A stretch of DNA of 51,161 nt from Alphaproteobacteria bacterium (GCA_031291435.1 JARLJC010000300.1:1-51161), one strand, 5' to 3'. Shown: positions 1 to 8,893, numbered from the stretch's first letter. Numbers and translations are program-made. Notes: generated by a model from the letters alone, not told the origin.

Positions 1-1083
1 CAGCAACGCCGCCACGCGCATGGCAAGGCCGCGATCGGCGGTGATGAAGGCGGCGGTTTTGTCGGGCGTTTCGAGAAATGCGCGCAGGCGCAGCGCGATC
101 ACCTGCGCCTCTTCCTGCGGATGATCGAGGGTAAGGCGGGTCAGGCCGCGCGCGCATTCGCCGGTCAGGATGCCGCGCAACTCGCGCCAGCCTTGCGCGG
201 TTTTGGCGGGGCGCATGGATTCGCGGATAAGCTGGGCGCGGGCCGAGGCAGGAGTGGGCGCGCCGAAATCCCGCACATCGGCGCGATCGACGCCAATTTT
301 TTCCAGCAGTTTTTTGAGCCCGTGCTGCGGATGCGTGTCGGTTATTTCATCCCATGAGAGATTATCCATCGCGCGGTCGAGACCGGGCAGGATGACGGCG
401 CCCTGCGGCATCGCGGCGATCACGTCGAGCAGTTCGGCGGTGGCGGGGACGGAACCGGTCGAACCGGCGGCGATGACGGGGTAGGGCGGTGGTGTTTGCC
501 GCCATATCGCCGCCTGCGCCGTCAGCACGGTGTTGCGGCGTTCCTGCGGGTCGATGCAGCCCTGTTCGCGCACAATCGCGGGCCAGAAGCGCGTGACGAT
601 ATCGAGGAAATGCAGCGTCTGCTGCCAATGCTGGGCGAGATCGGCCTTGGCGACGAGGGTGGGCAGCTTGCCGATGTCGCAGCGTTCGATCTGAATCTGG
701 TCGAGGAATTTGGCGAGCGCTTCCGCCGCCTGCGCCGCCTGATCGCACGACATTGCGGGGTCGCGTTTCTGCACCTGCTGCGTCAGCAGCATCAGGCGTT
801 TCAAAGGTGCTATGGCGGGCGGCAGATCGATAATCGTATCGTCGGCAAACGCCATTTCATCTTCGTCGCTGTCGCCGAGCGGGCGCAAACGCGGCAGCAG
901 AACCGGCCTGTCGCCCGCCAGACGCGCGAAGGACGCGCCCAGATAACGGCAGGCGCGGCGGGTCGGCAACAGCACCAGATTCTGCGACAATTGAAGGCCG
1001 TCGCCGTCCGCGCGCCGCCACAGTTCCTCTGCCAGCGTATCGAGAAACGCCGCGTTGGGTTCTATAGTGAAAACGTTTTTCAA
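1..1083 (-). CDS. addB: Double-strand break repair protein AddB, N-terminal part (runs off the window)
   Basis: This is the N-terminal 361 residues of AddB, the helicase-like/nuclease subunit of the AddAB complex that processes DNA double-strand ends for RecA recombination. I translated the minus strand by hand. The frame is open from 1083 to base 1 and contains a degenerate P-loop-like stretch (LVLLPTRRACRYLGASFARL, about residues 33-52) and the motif VIAAGSTGSVPATAELL, both typical of alphaproteobacterial AddB. There is no ATG: the best start is TTG at 1083, two bases after the upstream stop (TAA, 1085-1087), with GGTGGGA upstream as ribosome site. It is the third gene of a co-directional operon after the sugar kinase and nucleotidyltransferase, an arrangement common in alphaproteobacteria where addA usually follows. 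The C-terminal nuclease domain lies outside the window. Confidence 0.88.
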   Translation of the reverse strand, partial: MKNVFTIEPNAAFLDTLAEELWRRADGDGLQLSQNLVLLPTRRACRYLGASFARLAGDRPVLLPRLRPLGDSDEDEMAFADDTIIDLPPAIAPLKRLMLLTQQVQKRDPAMSCDQAAQAAEALAKFLDQIQIERCDIGKLPTLVAKADLAQHWQQTLHFLDIVTRFWPAIVREQGCIDPQERRNTVLTAQAAIWRQTPPPYPVIAAGSTGSVPATAELLDVIAAMPQGAVILPGLDRAMDNLSWDEITDTHPQHGLKKLLEKIGVDRADVRDFGAPTPASARAQLIRESMRPAKTAQGWRELRGILTGECARGLTRLTLDHPQEEAQVIALRLRAFLETPDKTAAFITADRGLAMRVAALL

Positions 1084-1084
1084 A

Positions 1085-1828
1085 TTAAATTTCCCACCCG
1101 CGCCCGGATTCCAGCAATTCATTGGCCATGCGCAAATCTTCGGGCGTGCCGATATGATAGCAACTGCCGTCATGCTCGATGCCATAGAGGCGGTTGCGCG
1201 CCTCGGCATTGTTCCAGATGCGGTTGTTCGAGAATATCTTGGCGGGCGGATTGGCGAAGAGTTCGGGTTTGAGAATCTGCGCCGAGATCATCACATAAGG
1301 GCGGATATGACGCATATCCTTGCGCCAGATGCGGCCGAAGCCGTCGGGGCTGGCCTCCATCATAAAATCGCCGTCCGCGCCGAAGCCGCGCGCTTTGTCG
1401 CGCTTCATGAGGAGAAGGAGGGCGTCCATTTTCGCCGCATCCCATTTGTCCTTCATGCGAAGGAGGCTGGGTGTGGTTCCGTCCATCCAGGGCAAATCGG
1501 CATTGAGCGCGAAGAAAGGCAGACCGCCGAAATGACGCAGCGCATTGGCGATGCCGCCTCCCGTATCGAGCAATTCGCTTTCGCGCGAGATGACAATCTC
1601 GATATCCGTGCGGGTTTGCAGGTGGGTTTCGATCTGTTCGGCGAGATAAAATGTGTTGACCACGGCGCGTTTGATGTCCGCGTCGACCAGTTTGTCGAGC
1701 GCATGGTCGAGCATCGTGCGCCCGCCCACCAGCTGCAGCGGCTTGGGTTTGGTCAGCGTCAAAGGCCGCATGCGCTGGCCCAGCCCTGCGGCCAGAACCA
1801 TCGCCGTATCGGAAAAACGCCGCGTCAT
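1085..1828 (-). CDS. murU: Nucleotidyltransferase, MurNAc-1-phosphate uridylyltransferase (MurU) type
   Basis: A 247-residue sugar-1-phosphate nucleotidyltransferase. In the family it transfers UMP to N-acetylmuramate-1-phosphate, recycling cell-wall sugar to UDP-MurNAc and bypassing de novo synthesis. The N-terminus has the GT-A pyrophosphorylase signature AMVLAAGLGQRMRPLT followed by KPKPLQLVGG, and later FFALNADLPWMDG, a metal-binding region. The start chosen is ATG 1828, which overlaps the stop of the kinase gene by four bases (ATGA), so the two are probably translationally coupled. A longer reading frame upstream is only the antisense-like extension into the kinase gene. The neighbour (AmgK-like kinase) would supply the substrate. 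Function is inferred from family and context; other sugar-phosphate substrates are possible. Confidence 0.88.
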   Translation of the reverse strand: MTRRFSDTAMVLAAGLGQRMRPLTLTKPKPLQLVGGRTMLDHALDKLVDADIKRAVVNTFYLAEQIETHLQTRTDIEIVISRESELLDTGGGIANALRHFGGLPFFALNADLPWMDGTTPSLLRMKDKWDAAKMDALLLLMKRDKARGFGADGDFMMEASPDGFGRIWRKDMRHIRPYVMISAQILKPELFANPPAKIFSNNRIWNNAEARNRLYGIEHDGSCYHIGTPEDLRMANELLESGRGWEI

Positions 1829-2805
1829 ATTTTCATGCTTTCGACCTGTTGCATCCATTCCTGCACCGGCTGCAAATAGGGCGCCGTTAGAACATGACGC
1901 AGATGCTGCTGAATGCAGGGGATGTAGGCCAGTTTCTCGCGCCGTCCGGTTTTCAGCGCCAGCTGGGCCACGATGCCGAGGATGCGCGTATGGCGCAGGG
2001 CCGAAAGAATGGTCGCTGCCCGCAGCAGATCGGCCTGCGGCACCGGGCTTTGCGCCGCCGCGTGATAATGCGCGACCACTTCCGGCAGAAACGCGAAGGC
2101 GCCGTCGCGCCGTACTTCTTCGCATAGTGAGGCAAGGTCGTAAGCGACGGGGCCGATGCCCGCATCCTGAAAATCCAGCACGCCCAGTTTTCCGTCCGGC
2201 AGATCCATCATATTGTCCGGCATGAAATCGCGCAGCAACAGGCTTTTCGGCTGGATGTCGATGGGGCGCAAAACCGCACGCCATGCCGCGCGGAAATCCT
2301 GCCTTTGTTCTTCGGTTATTTCCTGTCCGGCGAAAGGCAGATAAGCGTCGAGAAAAAGATCGGCCTGCGCCACGAACAGATCGGCATTATAAAGCGGGAT
2401 ATCGAGAGCGGAGGCCCGCACGCGGTCGAAGGTGCCGTGAATGCGGGCGAGGATTTGCGCGCCGCGCAGCAAAAACGGCTTCATCGCCGTTCCCCCGTCG
2501 ATCAGGGCGCCGACATTGCGCGAGCCCAGATCCTGCATCAGAACCAAACCTTGTTCGGGCGCGGCGGCGTAAATCTCGGGCGCTTCGATGCCGATGCCGC
2601 GCAGCAGCCCCGCCAGCCCGACGAAAGCGGCGGTTTTCTGGCTGGGGTCGGCATCCATCAATATGGCGCGGGCGGCGTCGGCGCGAATCAGGCGGGCATA
2701 GCGGCGCGGCGAAAAATCGCCGTCCAGAGCTTCGGCCACGGCTTCGCCCCAGCCCTGTTGCTCGAGGAAGGCCGCTATCTCAATGGGGCGTTCGAACCTG
2801 TTCAT
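1825..2805 (-). CDS. amgK: Aminoglycoside phosphotransferase-fold sugar kinase (AmgK type)
   Basis: A 326-residue APH/choline-kinase-fold protein. AmgK homologues phosphorylate the anomeric carbon of N-acetylmuramate and N-acetylglucosamine in peptidoglycan recycling. The catalytic region is visible around residues 190-225: LLLRDFMPDNMM (Brenner motif, with Arg-Asp in place of the usual His-Gly-Asp) followed by LGVLDFQDAGIGPVAYDL, which carries the Mg-binding DFQD. ATG 2805 is the first gene start of the minus-strand operon, and the gene overlaps the nucleotidyltransferase by four bases. The Arg before the catalytic Asp agrees with the sugar-kinase branch rather than antibiotic-resistance APH enzymes. 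An antibiotic-resistance role is unlikely given the conserved operon. Confidence 0.87.
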   Translation of the reverse strand: MNRFERPIEIAAFLEQQGWGEAVAEALDGDFSPRRYARLIRADAARAILMDADPSQKTAAFVGLAGLLRGIGIEAPEIYAAAPEQGLVLMQDLGSRNVGALIDGGTAMKPFLLRGAQILARIHGTFDRVRASALDIPLYNADLFVAQADLFLDAYLPFAGQEITEEQRQDFRAAWRAVLRPIDIQPKSLLLRDFMPDNMMDLPDGKLGVLDFQDAGIGPVAYDLASLCEEVRRDGAFAFLPEVVAHYHAAAQSPVPQADLLRAATILSALRHTRILGIVAQLALKTGRREKLAYIPCIQQHLRHVLTAPYLQPVQEWMQQVESMKI

Positions 2806-2835
2806 AATCTTTGTATGCCGGGCTGCAAATCACGC

Positions 2836-2894
2836 TTTTTTGCATTTTCTCTGCTCACGTATGTCAAATACGCTGCGCGAAAAAATGCAAAAAA
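2836..2894. repeat. Long inverted repeat between divergent kinase operon and bamA
   Basis: Arms 2836-2851 (TTTTTTGCATTTTCTC) and 2879-2894 (GAAAAAATGCAAAAAA) pair over 16 bases with one mismatch. A smaller inner stem (CGTAT/ATACG) lies in the loop. The hairpin lies in the 227-base divergent space before bamA and may insulate the two transcription units or form a cruciform. No gene is seen in the rest of this gap. Confidence 0.6.
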
Positions 2895-3032
2895 CCCCAA
2901 TTTTCGCCGCGGCCTAAAAAGATTCTGAACAGGTTCCGACATTCTTGACCCCCTTTTTTACCTTGTGCGGGATTCTTTAATCTCTTAGCCTGTCGCGCAG
3001 ATCGATTCAATTCACGATTCCCACCCTTTTCC

Positions 3033-5396
3033 ATGAAATTCATGCCGCTTCGCCGCCCTTCCCCCCTCCGCCTGCTGGCTACCAGCGGTTTGTTGCTTTG
3101 CGTGGCCTCGTCTCCAGCCCTCGCTTTCATGCAGGTGGCCACGGCGCAGCCGCAACCGCAGCCCGATCCCGGCGTAAGCCAGTCTTCGGCGGTCACCATC
3201 GAGAGTTTCCGCGTCACCGGCACCGAACGCCTCGAACCAGATACCGTCATTTCCTATCTCAGCCTTAACAAAGGCGACGCCGCCACCCCGGGCAAACTCG
3301 ATGCCGCGCTCAAGGCGCTGTATGCCACCGGGCTGTTCCATAACGTGACGTTATATATGGAAGGCCATACGCTGGTCGCCAAGGTCGAAGAAAACCCGAT
3401 CCTCAACCGCGTGACTTTCGAAGGCAACGATGCCATTTCCAAGGATGATCTGGAAAAGGAAGTGCAGCTTAAATCGCGCATGGTCTATACCCTGCCGCGC
3501 GTCGAGCGCGATGTGCAGCGCATTCTCGATCTGTACCGGCGCGGCGGGCGTTTCGCCGCCACGGTCGAACCCAAGATCGTCAAGCTGGAACAAAACCGCG
3601 TCGATCTGGTGTTCGAAATCAGCGAAGGCCCGCGCACCGGCGTGCGCAGCATCAACTTCGTCGGCAATACCCATTATTCCAGCGACGAGCTGCATGACGT
3701 GATCGCGACCCGCGAAAGCGCGTGGTGGCGGTTCTTCTCCTCGACCGATTACTACGATCCCGACCGCATGAATTACGACAAGGAGCTGCTGCGCCGCTTC
3801 TATCTCAACGAAGGCTATGTCGATTTCCGGGTTTCGTCGGCGGTGGCGGAACTGACCCCCGACCGCGACGATTTCTTCATGACCTTCACGGTCGAAGAAG
3901 GCCCGCGCTATAAATTCGGCAAGATTACGGTCGAGAGCGAGATCAAGGGCCTCGACGGCGATACGCTGGCGCAATATCTGTCGGCCCATCAGGGCGACTG
4001 GTACGACGCCGATAGGGTGGAAAAATCGGTCGCCAAGGTGACCACCGCTCTGGGCGACCGCCAATATGCCTTCGCCACCGTCACCCCCAACCCCACCCGC
4101 CATAAAGAGAGCCTGACCGTCGATCTGAACTTCGTCGTCAAGCAGGGCGCGCGCGTTTATGTCGACCGCATCAATATCGCCGGGAACACCAACACGGTCG
4201 ATAAAGTCATTCGTCGCGAAATGCAATTGGCCGAGGGCGATCCGTTCAATTCGACTGCCTTGCATCAATCGGAACAGAAACTCAAAGACTTGGGTTTCTT
4301 CTCGGATGTGAAGGTTGAGCCCGTGGACGGCGCCCAGCCCGACCGCGCCAATGTCAAAGTGGACGTCAAAGAAAAATCGACCGGCGAAGTGATGATCGGC
4401 GCGGGCTATTCTTCGACCGACGGGCCTTTGGGCGATTTCAGCATCAGCCAGCATAATTTCATGGGCGAAGGGCAGGATGTCCGCCTTGGCGCCACCGTGT
4501 CGGGCCGCACCAAGCAGATCGATACCAGCTTCACCGAACCTTACTTCCTCGACCGCGATCTGTCGGCGGGCGTCGATCTGTTCGGCACCCAGACCGACAA
4601 TCAGGATTTAAGCTCGTACGACGTCAACAGCGCGGGCTTCACGCTGCGTGCCGGCTATCCGCTGTCGCAGGAAATCCGCCAGAAGCTCAATTATAGCTTC
4701 CACGCCGATTCGATTCTCAACGTGCCCTCGACCGCGTCGCTTTACATCGTCGATCAGGCCGGCGCTTCGACCACCTCCTCGTTCGGCCAGACCTTGAGCT
4801 GGGACACGCGCGACAGCAAGCTCGATCCTACCCTCGGCTTCCTCACCCATCTCGATACCGACGCGGCGGGCGCGGGCGGTTCGCGCAAATGGGTGCGCAT
4901 CAAGCTCGGCGGCACGCAATATTATCCGATCGCCGAAAAATGGGTGCTCAGCGGCACCGCGGAAGCGGGCAAGATCTGGGGCCTCGACGGGCCGACCAAG
5001 ATCAACGAACGCTTCTTCCTTGGCGGCGATTCTTTGCGCGGCTTCCAGTATGCCGGTGTCGGCGCGCGCGATCTGACCAGCGCCTATCAGGATTCGCTGG
5101 GCGGCACGCAATTCGTGCGCGGTTCGGCCGATCTCGCCATGCCGACGCCGTTGCCGCCGGAATTCGGGCTTAAGGCGCATTTGTTCACCGATGCGGGCGT
5201 TCTCAGCCATTCCGACGAAACCGCGATTGCGGGCGATACCATCGCTTCCGACAGCAGCCTGCGCCTCAGCACCGGCGTGGGCATCACGTGGGATTCGCCG
5301 TTCGGCCCCATCCGCCTCGATTTCGCCGAACCGATTCTTTATAAGTCCTATGATAAGCAGGAACATATTCACTTCAGCTTCGGCACGAAGTTTTAA
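3033..5396 (+). CDS. bamA: Outer membrane protein assembly factor BamA
   Basis: A 787-residue Omp85 protein, the core of the BAM complex that inserts beta-barrel proteins into the outer membrane. Residues 1-31 are a Sec signal peptide (basic start, hydrophobic core LLLCVASSPALA). Five POTRA repeats follow, to about residue 420; each starts with a pattern like RITVEGN, for example RVTFEGNDAISKDDL and RINIAGNTNTVDKVI. The rest is a 16-strand barrel with a conserved RFFLGGDSLRGF (VRGF-type lid-lock motif) near residue 665 and a C-terminal Phe (FSFGTKF), the usual outer-membrane barrel signal. It is followed 11 bases later by an OmpH/Skp gene, the standard order in proteobacteria. Confidence 0.97.
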   Translation: MKFMPLRRPSPLRLLATSGLLLCVASSPALAFMQVATAQPQPQPDPGVSQSSAVTIESFRVTGTERLEPDTVISYLSLNKGDAATPGKLDAALKALYATGLFHNVTLYMEGHTLVAKVEENPILNRVTFEGNDAISKDDLEKEVQLKSRMVYTLPRVERDVQRILDLYRRGGRFAATVEPKIVKLEQNRVDLVFEISEGPRTGVRSINFVGNTHYSSDELHDVIATRESAWWRFFSSTDYYDPDRMNYDKELLRRFYLNEGYVDFRVSSAVAELTPDRDDFFMTFTVEEGPRYKFGKITVESEIKGLDGDTLAQYLSAHQGDWYDADRVEKSVAKVTTALGDRQYAFATVTPNPTRHKESLTVDLNFVVKQGARVYVDRINIAGNTNTVDKVIRREMQLAEGDPFNSTALHQSEQKLKDLGFFSDVKVEPVDGAQPDRANVKVDVKEKSTGEVMIGAGYSSTDGPLGDFSISQHNFMGEGQDVRLGATVSGRTKQIDTSFTEPYFLDRDLSAGVDLFGTQTDNQDLSSYDVNSAGFTLRAGYPLSQEIRQKLNYSFHADSILNVPSTASLYIVDQAGASTTSSFGQTLSWDTRDSKLDPTLGFLTHLDTDAAGAGGSRKWVRIKLGGTQYYPIAEKWVLSGTAEAGKIWGLDGPTKINERFFLGGDSLRGFQYAGVGARDLTSAYQDSLGGTQFVRGSADLAMPTPLPPEFGLKAHLFTDAGVLSHSDETAIAGDTIASDSSLRLSTGVGITWDSPFGPIRLDFAEPILYKSYDKQEHIHFSFGTKF

Positions 5397-5407
5397 AGGT
5401 TCTCATC

Positions 5408-5977
5408 ATGCGTTTTTGCGCGCTTGCCTCGGCGGTGTTTTGTTTCGCCCTTGTCGCGGGGGCGGTACTGGCTGCCGATATTCCGGCCAAATTGCCGCCA
5501 CCCATCATCGCCATCGTCGATATGCAAAGGCTGATGCAGGATTCGCTGGCCGCCAAAAGCATGAAGAAGCAGCTTGATGCGCAGCGCTCGAAATTCCAGA
5601 ACGAAATCGAAGGCGAGGAAAATCAGCTGCGCGACGCCGAGCAGGAACTCACGAAGGAACGCGGCAAGACCGATCCGCAGGCTTACGCCGATCATGAGCA
5701 GCAGCTGCGCCAGCGTTTTGCCACCGTCGAAACCCATGTGCAGGAACGGCGCAAGGTGCTCGATCAGACCTATACCGACTCGATGGACGCGGTGCATAGC
5801 GCCTTGATGCAGGTGGTCAACGATGTCGCCCACGAACATGGCGCCAATATCGCCATCGTCAAGCAGCAGGCGCTGTGGACGGATCAGCCGCTCGACATCA
5901 CCGATGAAGTTCTGAAACGGCTCGACGAAAAACTGCCACGGGTCACCGTGCCCGTGTCCGGAAAAAGCGTGCCATGA
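5408..5977 (+). CDS. skp: OmpH/Skp family periplasmic chaperone
   Basis: A 189-residue secreted protein of the OmpH family, which holds unfolded outer-membrane proteins in the periplasm on the way to BamA. A Sec signal peptide ends near residue 22 (VAGAVLAAD). The mature part begins IIAIVDMQRLMQDSLA, the family's small beta core that sets up trimer formation. A long charged coiled-coil (about residues 50-130, many Glu/Gln/Arg/Lys) forms the tentacles. Its position directly after bamA supports the assignment. It overlaps the next gene by four bases (ATGA). The coiled-coil makes sequence-only identification less specific than for bamA, but context is strong. Confidence 0.9.
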   Translation: MRFCALASAVFCFALVAGAVLAADIPAKLPPPIIAIVDMQRLMQDSLAAKSMKKQLDAQRSKFQNEIEGEENQLRDAEQELTKERGKTDPQAYADHEQQLRQRFATVETHVQERRKVLDQTYTDSMDAVHSALMQVVNDVAHEHGANIAIVKQQALWTDQPLDITDEVLKRLDEKLPRVTVPVSGKSVP

Positions 5978-6732
5978 GCGGCGAGGTTTCTTTTCCTTCC
6001 GCCGCATTGCTCATCATCGGCAATGAAATCCTGTCGGGCCGCACGCAGGACGCCAATCTTAATGCCATCGCCACCCGACTTACCGGCCTCGGCATTCCTT
6101 TGAAGGAAGTGCGGGTGGTGCCGGATATCGAGGGCGAGATCGTAGCAGCACTCGACGCCCTGCGCGCGCGATACACTTATGTATTCACGACCGGCGGCAT
6201 CGGGCCGACGCATGACGATATCACCGTCGATGCGGTGGCCAAAGCATTCGGTGTCGATGTGGTCGAAGATCCCGAGGCGCGCGCTTTGCTGGCGGCGCGG
6301 TACGAGGCGGATAAACTGACCCCGGCGCGGCTGCGGATGGCGCGGGTGCCGCGCGGATCGTCTCTGGTCGCCAATCCCATCAGCGGCGCGCCGGGGATGA
6401 AGATCGGCAATGTTTTTGTGCTGGCGGGCGTGCCTGACATCATGCGCGCGATGCTCGACAGCGTGGTGGCGACTTTGCAGCCGGGGCCGAAGATATACAG
6501 CCACAGCGTTTCCGGTTTCATCGGCGAAAGCCTGATTGCCGAAGAACTCGGCGCGATTGCGGCGCGGTATCCCTTGATCGATATCGGTTCCTATCCATGG
6601 GTGCGCGACGGCAAATTCGGCACCGCTCTGGTATCGCGCGGCACGGATGAACAGGCGGTGATGCGGGCTTCCGATGAAATCGCGGCGCTTTTGCAAAGCC
6701 GCAATGTCGCGTTCAGTCGCTCGGCGGGGTAA
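5974..6732 (+). CDS. CinA-like molybdopterin-binding domain protein
   Basis: A 252-residue protein of the MoCF_biosynth (molybdopterin-binding, MoaB/MogA-like) family, corresponding to the N-terminal COG1058 half of CinA without the C-terminal nicotinamide-nucleotide amidohydrolase domain. Visible motifs are LLIIGNEILSGRTQDANLN (residues 12-30) and TTGGIGPTHDDITVDAVAKAF (about 70-90), the GGxGPTxDD signature. COG1058 domains include ADP-ribose pyrophosphatases, so nucleotide repair is one possible role; molybdenum metabolism is not implied by the context. It is coupled to skp by an ATGA overlap and its 3' end overlaps the convergent small membrane protein by 20 bases. Confidence 0.85.
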   Translation: MSGEVSFPSAALLIIGNEILSGRTQDANLNAIATRLTGLGIPLKEVRVVPDIEGEIVAALDALRARYTYVFTTGGIGPTHDDITVDAVAKAFGVDVVEDPEARALLAARYEADKLTPARLRMARVPRGSSLVANPISGAPGMKIGNVFVLAGVPDIMRAMLDSVVATLQPGPKIYSHSVSGFIGESLIAEELGAIAARYPLIDIGSYPWVRDGKFGTALVSRGTDEQAVMRASDEIAALLQSRNVAFSRSAG

Positions 6733-7024
6733 AGCCCTGGCTGCCTTCGTCCTTGCCGTCTTTGTCGGCGGGGGGCGCGTCGGGCTGATCCTTGGCGTCG
6801 GGCGCGGGTTTGACCGCGGTGATGCCCGCCGGTGCGGAGAAAAGCGGATGCGCGCTTTCCGGGCCGAAGGATTTATAGAACAGAGCGAGGGCGAGGAAGA
6901 TGCCGAGCCACAAAGCGATATTGCGCAGCACATGGCCACGATTGAGGCCTATAATGCCGGGCGCGAAAGCGATCACGAAGGCCGCCAGCATCACGGCGGA
7001 AAGAATCATCGAAATGTGCGACAT
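6713..7024 (-). CDS. Small two-helix membrane protein, unknown function
   Basis: A 103-residue protein with two predicted membrane helices (about residues 6-25 and 35-52), then a soluble Pro/Asp/Lys-rich tail (APDAKDQPDAPPADKDGKD). I do not recognise a family with certainty. Its ATG at 7024 is preceded by GGAGTTTCCCC, a plausible ribosome site. It faces the CinA-like gene tail to tail, overlapping by 20 bases. The charged tail would be on the side given by the helix topology and could be a linker. Real-gene status rests on helix pattern and codon use only. Confidence 0.6.
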   Translation of the reverse strand: MSHISMILSAVMLAAFVIAFAPGIIGLNRGHVLRNIALWLGIFLALALFYKSFGPESAHPLFSAPAGITAVKPAPDAKDQPDAPPADKDGKDEGSQGFTPPSD

Positions 7025-7080
7025 GGGGAAACTCCGATGGAGATGAGGCGACCTTATACTCCGTCTGTAATCGGCGTTGC

Positions 7081-7239
7081 AAGGCCCCCACCCCCCACCC
7101 CCTCCCTCGAGGGGAGGGGGAGTCTGGTGGCACGGTCTGCGCCCAAATCACAAATTGTCAGCAAGCTGAAAGATAGTAAGGAAGAACGGTCATAGCGGCC
7201 GGGACTCCCCCTCCCCTCGAGGGAGGGGGTGGGGGCCTT
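7081..7239. repeat. Inverted pair of C/G-run palindromic repeats, no gene between
   Basis: Arm 7081-7124 and arm 7203-7239 are inverted copies of one sequence (AAGGCCCCCACCCC ... CCCTCGAGGGGAGGGGGAGTC); the left arm has an extra run of about seven bases. Each arm holds its own palindrome around CCCTCGAGGG. About 78 bases lie between them with no gene. The same family, with Ttg/Caa in place of Tcg/Cga, brackets the DUF559 gene at 14 kb. Confidence 0.85.
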
Positions 7240-7287
7240 GTTGAAGCGACAAGAAATCCATATGATTCATTTTTTATGGAGATAAAG

Positions 7288-8424
7288 ATGCGCTTCATTC
7301 TTCTGCTCCTTGTTCCTTTCGTATTTTCTTCCTGCGCGCTGTTCGAAGAAAAACCGCGCGATCATTTATCGCTGGCGGAAATGTCGTTCGCCGATCTCGA
7401 CGGGTGGAGCGGCAACGCGCCGCTTCAGGCGCTCGACGCCTTCCGCGTTTCCTGCGGCGAGATCGCGCATAAGAATGTCAACGGCACGCTGGGCGTCGGC
7501 GGCTCGGTGGCCGTATGGCAACGCGCCTGCGTCGCCGCGACTTTGGCGCCGCAGACCGAGGACGGCGCGCGCGCTTATTTCGAACAGTATTTCACACCCT
7601 ATGCCGCTTCGGGCAATGACGGCGACGAGGGTTTGTTCACCGGTTATTACACGCCGCAATTGCAGGGCTCGCTGACGCAGATAGGCGCGTTCCAGACGCC
7701 TTTGTATCAGCGTCCTTCCGATCTGATTGCCGCCGATCTCGGCGCGTTCAAGCAGGATTTGAAGGGCCAGCGCATCGTCGGCAAGGTCAGCGGCAGCAAT
7801 TTCGTGCCCTATGACGAACGCGCCGAAATCGCGCGAGGTTCGCTGGCCACGCGCGCGCCGGTTCTGGCATGGGTCGATGATCCCGCTTCGGCGTTTTTTC
7901 TCGAGGTGCAGGGTTCGGGCCTCGTCCGCCTGACCGACGGCAGCATCATGCCGGTGGGGTATGACGCCGCCAATGGCCGCGCCTATGTCGCCATCGGGCG
8001 CGTGCTGGCCGATAAAGGCGCCATCGATAAACCGGTGACGATGCCCGGCATTCGCGCGTGGCTGGCGGCGCATCCCGATCAGGCGCAGCAGATTATGAAC
8101 GCCAATCCGTCTTATGTGTTTTTCCGCCGTTTGCCGGATAATCAGATTCTGGGGGCGGAAGGCGTGGCGTTGACGCCGGGGCGCAGCCTCGCGGTCGATC
8201 CGGCCTTTGTGCCGCTTGGCGCGCCGCTATGGCTCGATACCGTCGATGGGCAGGGTGCATCCTTGCGCCGCCTGATGGTGGCGCAGGATACCGGCGGCGC
8301 GATCAAGGGCCCCGTGCGCGGCGATGTGTTCTGGGGTGCGGGCGAAGATGCGGCGATGCAGGCGGGCGCGATGCAAAGCCGGGGGCGCTATTATCTGTTG
8401 CTGCCGAAAACCGATGCCCGCTAA
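7288..8424 (+). CDS. mltA: Membrane-bound lytic murein transglycosylase A
   Basis: A 378-residue MltA family enzyme, which cleaves peptidoglycan glycan strands to 1,6-anhydro-MurNAc products. The N-terminus is a lipoprotein-type signal (MRFILLLLVPFVFSSCALF) with Cys as the probable lipidated residue, so it would sit in a membrane. Family motifs: GLFTGYYTPQLQGS near residue 110, then the 3D domain with PGRSLAVDPAFVPLGAPLWLDT and AQDTGGAIKGPVRGDVFWG (catalytic Asp region) near the C-terminus. I prefer ATG 7288 over the in-frame ATG 7276, because GGAG at 7278-7281 is then a well-spaced ribosome site and the signal starts cleanly. The 3' end overlaps the Smr gene. Confidence 0.93.
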   Translation: MRFILLLLVPFVFSSCALFEEKPRDHLSLAEMSFADLDGWSGNAPLQALDAFRVSCGEIAHKNVNGTLGVGGSVAVWQRACVAATLAPQTEDGARAYFEQYFTPYAASGNDGDEGLFTGYYTPQLQGSLTQIGAFQTPLYQRPSDLIAADLGAFKQDLKGQRIVGKVSGSNFVPYDERAEIARGSLATRAPVLAWVDDPASAFFLEVQGSGLVRLTDGSIMPVGYDAANGRAYVAIGRVLADKGAIDKPVTMPGIRAWLAAHPDQAQQIMNANPSYVFFRRLPDNQILGAEGVALTPGRSLAVDPAFVPLGAPLWLDTVDGQGASLRRLMVAQDTGGAIKGPVRGDVFWGAGEDAAMQAGAMQSRGRYYLLLPKTDAR

Positions 8425-8893
8425 GGACGACGAGATCTGGGAGATTTACAAACGCGGGGTCAAAACCGTGCCGCCTGCGCGCGCGCCGGTGCGGAAAACG
8501 CCGCAGAAAAAAGCCGTGATCGCGGCACCTTTGCCTGTGCCGCGCGGCGAGGGCCAGCCGATTGCCGCGCACGCGCTTGAACGACGGCGTGAGAAAAGAT
8601 TGCGCAGCGGCGAGATCGAGATTCACGCCAAGCTCGATCTGCACGGCATGACGCAGGTCGAGGCTTTCGCGGCGCTGGCCACTTTCATGCATAAGGCCGC
8701 CAAAGCGGGCAAACGGCATTTGCTCATCATCACCGGCAAGGGGGCGGGCGGCACCGGCGTGCTGCGCACCAGTTTGAAGCAATGGCTGGGGCAATTGCCC
8801 GAGGCCAAGGTGGTTCTGGCCGTGCGACAGGCTGCCGTGCTTCATGGCGGCGATGGCGCGTTTTACGTTATTCTGCGCGCCAGGCGTTCGTGA
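8414..8893 (+). CDS. Smr/MutS2-domain protein
   Basis: A 159-residue protein with a basic, disordered N-terminal half and a C-terminal Smr domain. The domain is marked by KLDLHGMTQVEAFAAL (the LDLHG motif, about residue 75), IITGKGAGGTGVLR (the TGKG motif) and a HGGDGAFYVIL ending. Smr domains bind or nick nucleic acids, and in some families cleave RNA on collided ribosomes; the precise role of this small stand-alone type is open. ATG 8414 lies inside the end of mltA (11-base overlap). Its 3' end overlaps yraN on the other strand by 26 bases. Confidence 0.88.
   Translation: MPAKDDEIWEIYKRGVKTVPPARAPVRKTPQKKAVIAAPLPVPRGEGQPIAAHALERRREKRLRSGEIEIHAKLDLHGMTQVEAFAALATFMHKAAKAGKRHLLIITGKGAGGTGVLRTSLKQWLGQLPEAKVVLAVRQAAVLHGGDGAFYVILRARRS

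Noticed and set aside
2945-2973. TTGACC as bamA -35 box
   Set aside because: No acceptable -10 hexamer lies 16-18 bases downstream.
3351-4454. 367-codon minus frame opposite bamA
   Set aside because: No recognisable features; the bamA frame is fully supported by its signal peptide, POTRA repeats and barrel end.
7081-7239. CRISPR-like repeat arrangement
   Set aside because: There are only two repeats and they are inverted, not direct; no spacers or cas genes.
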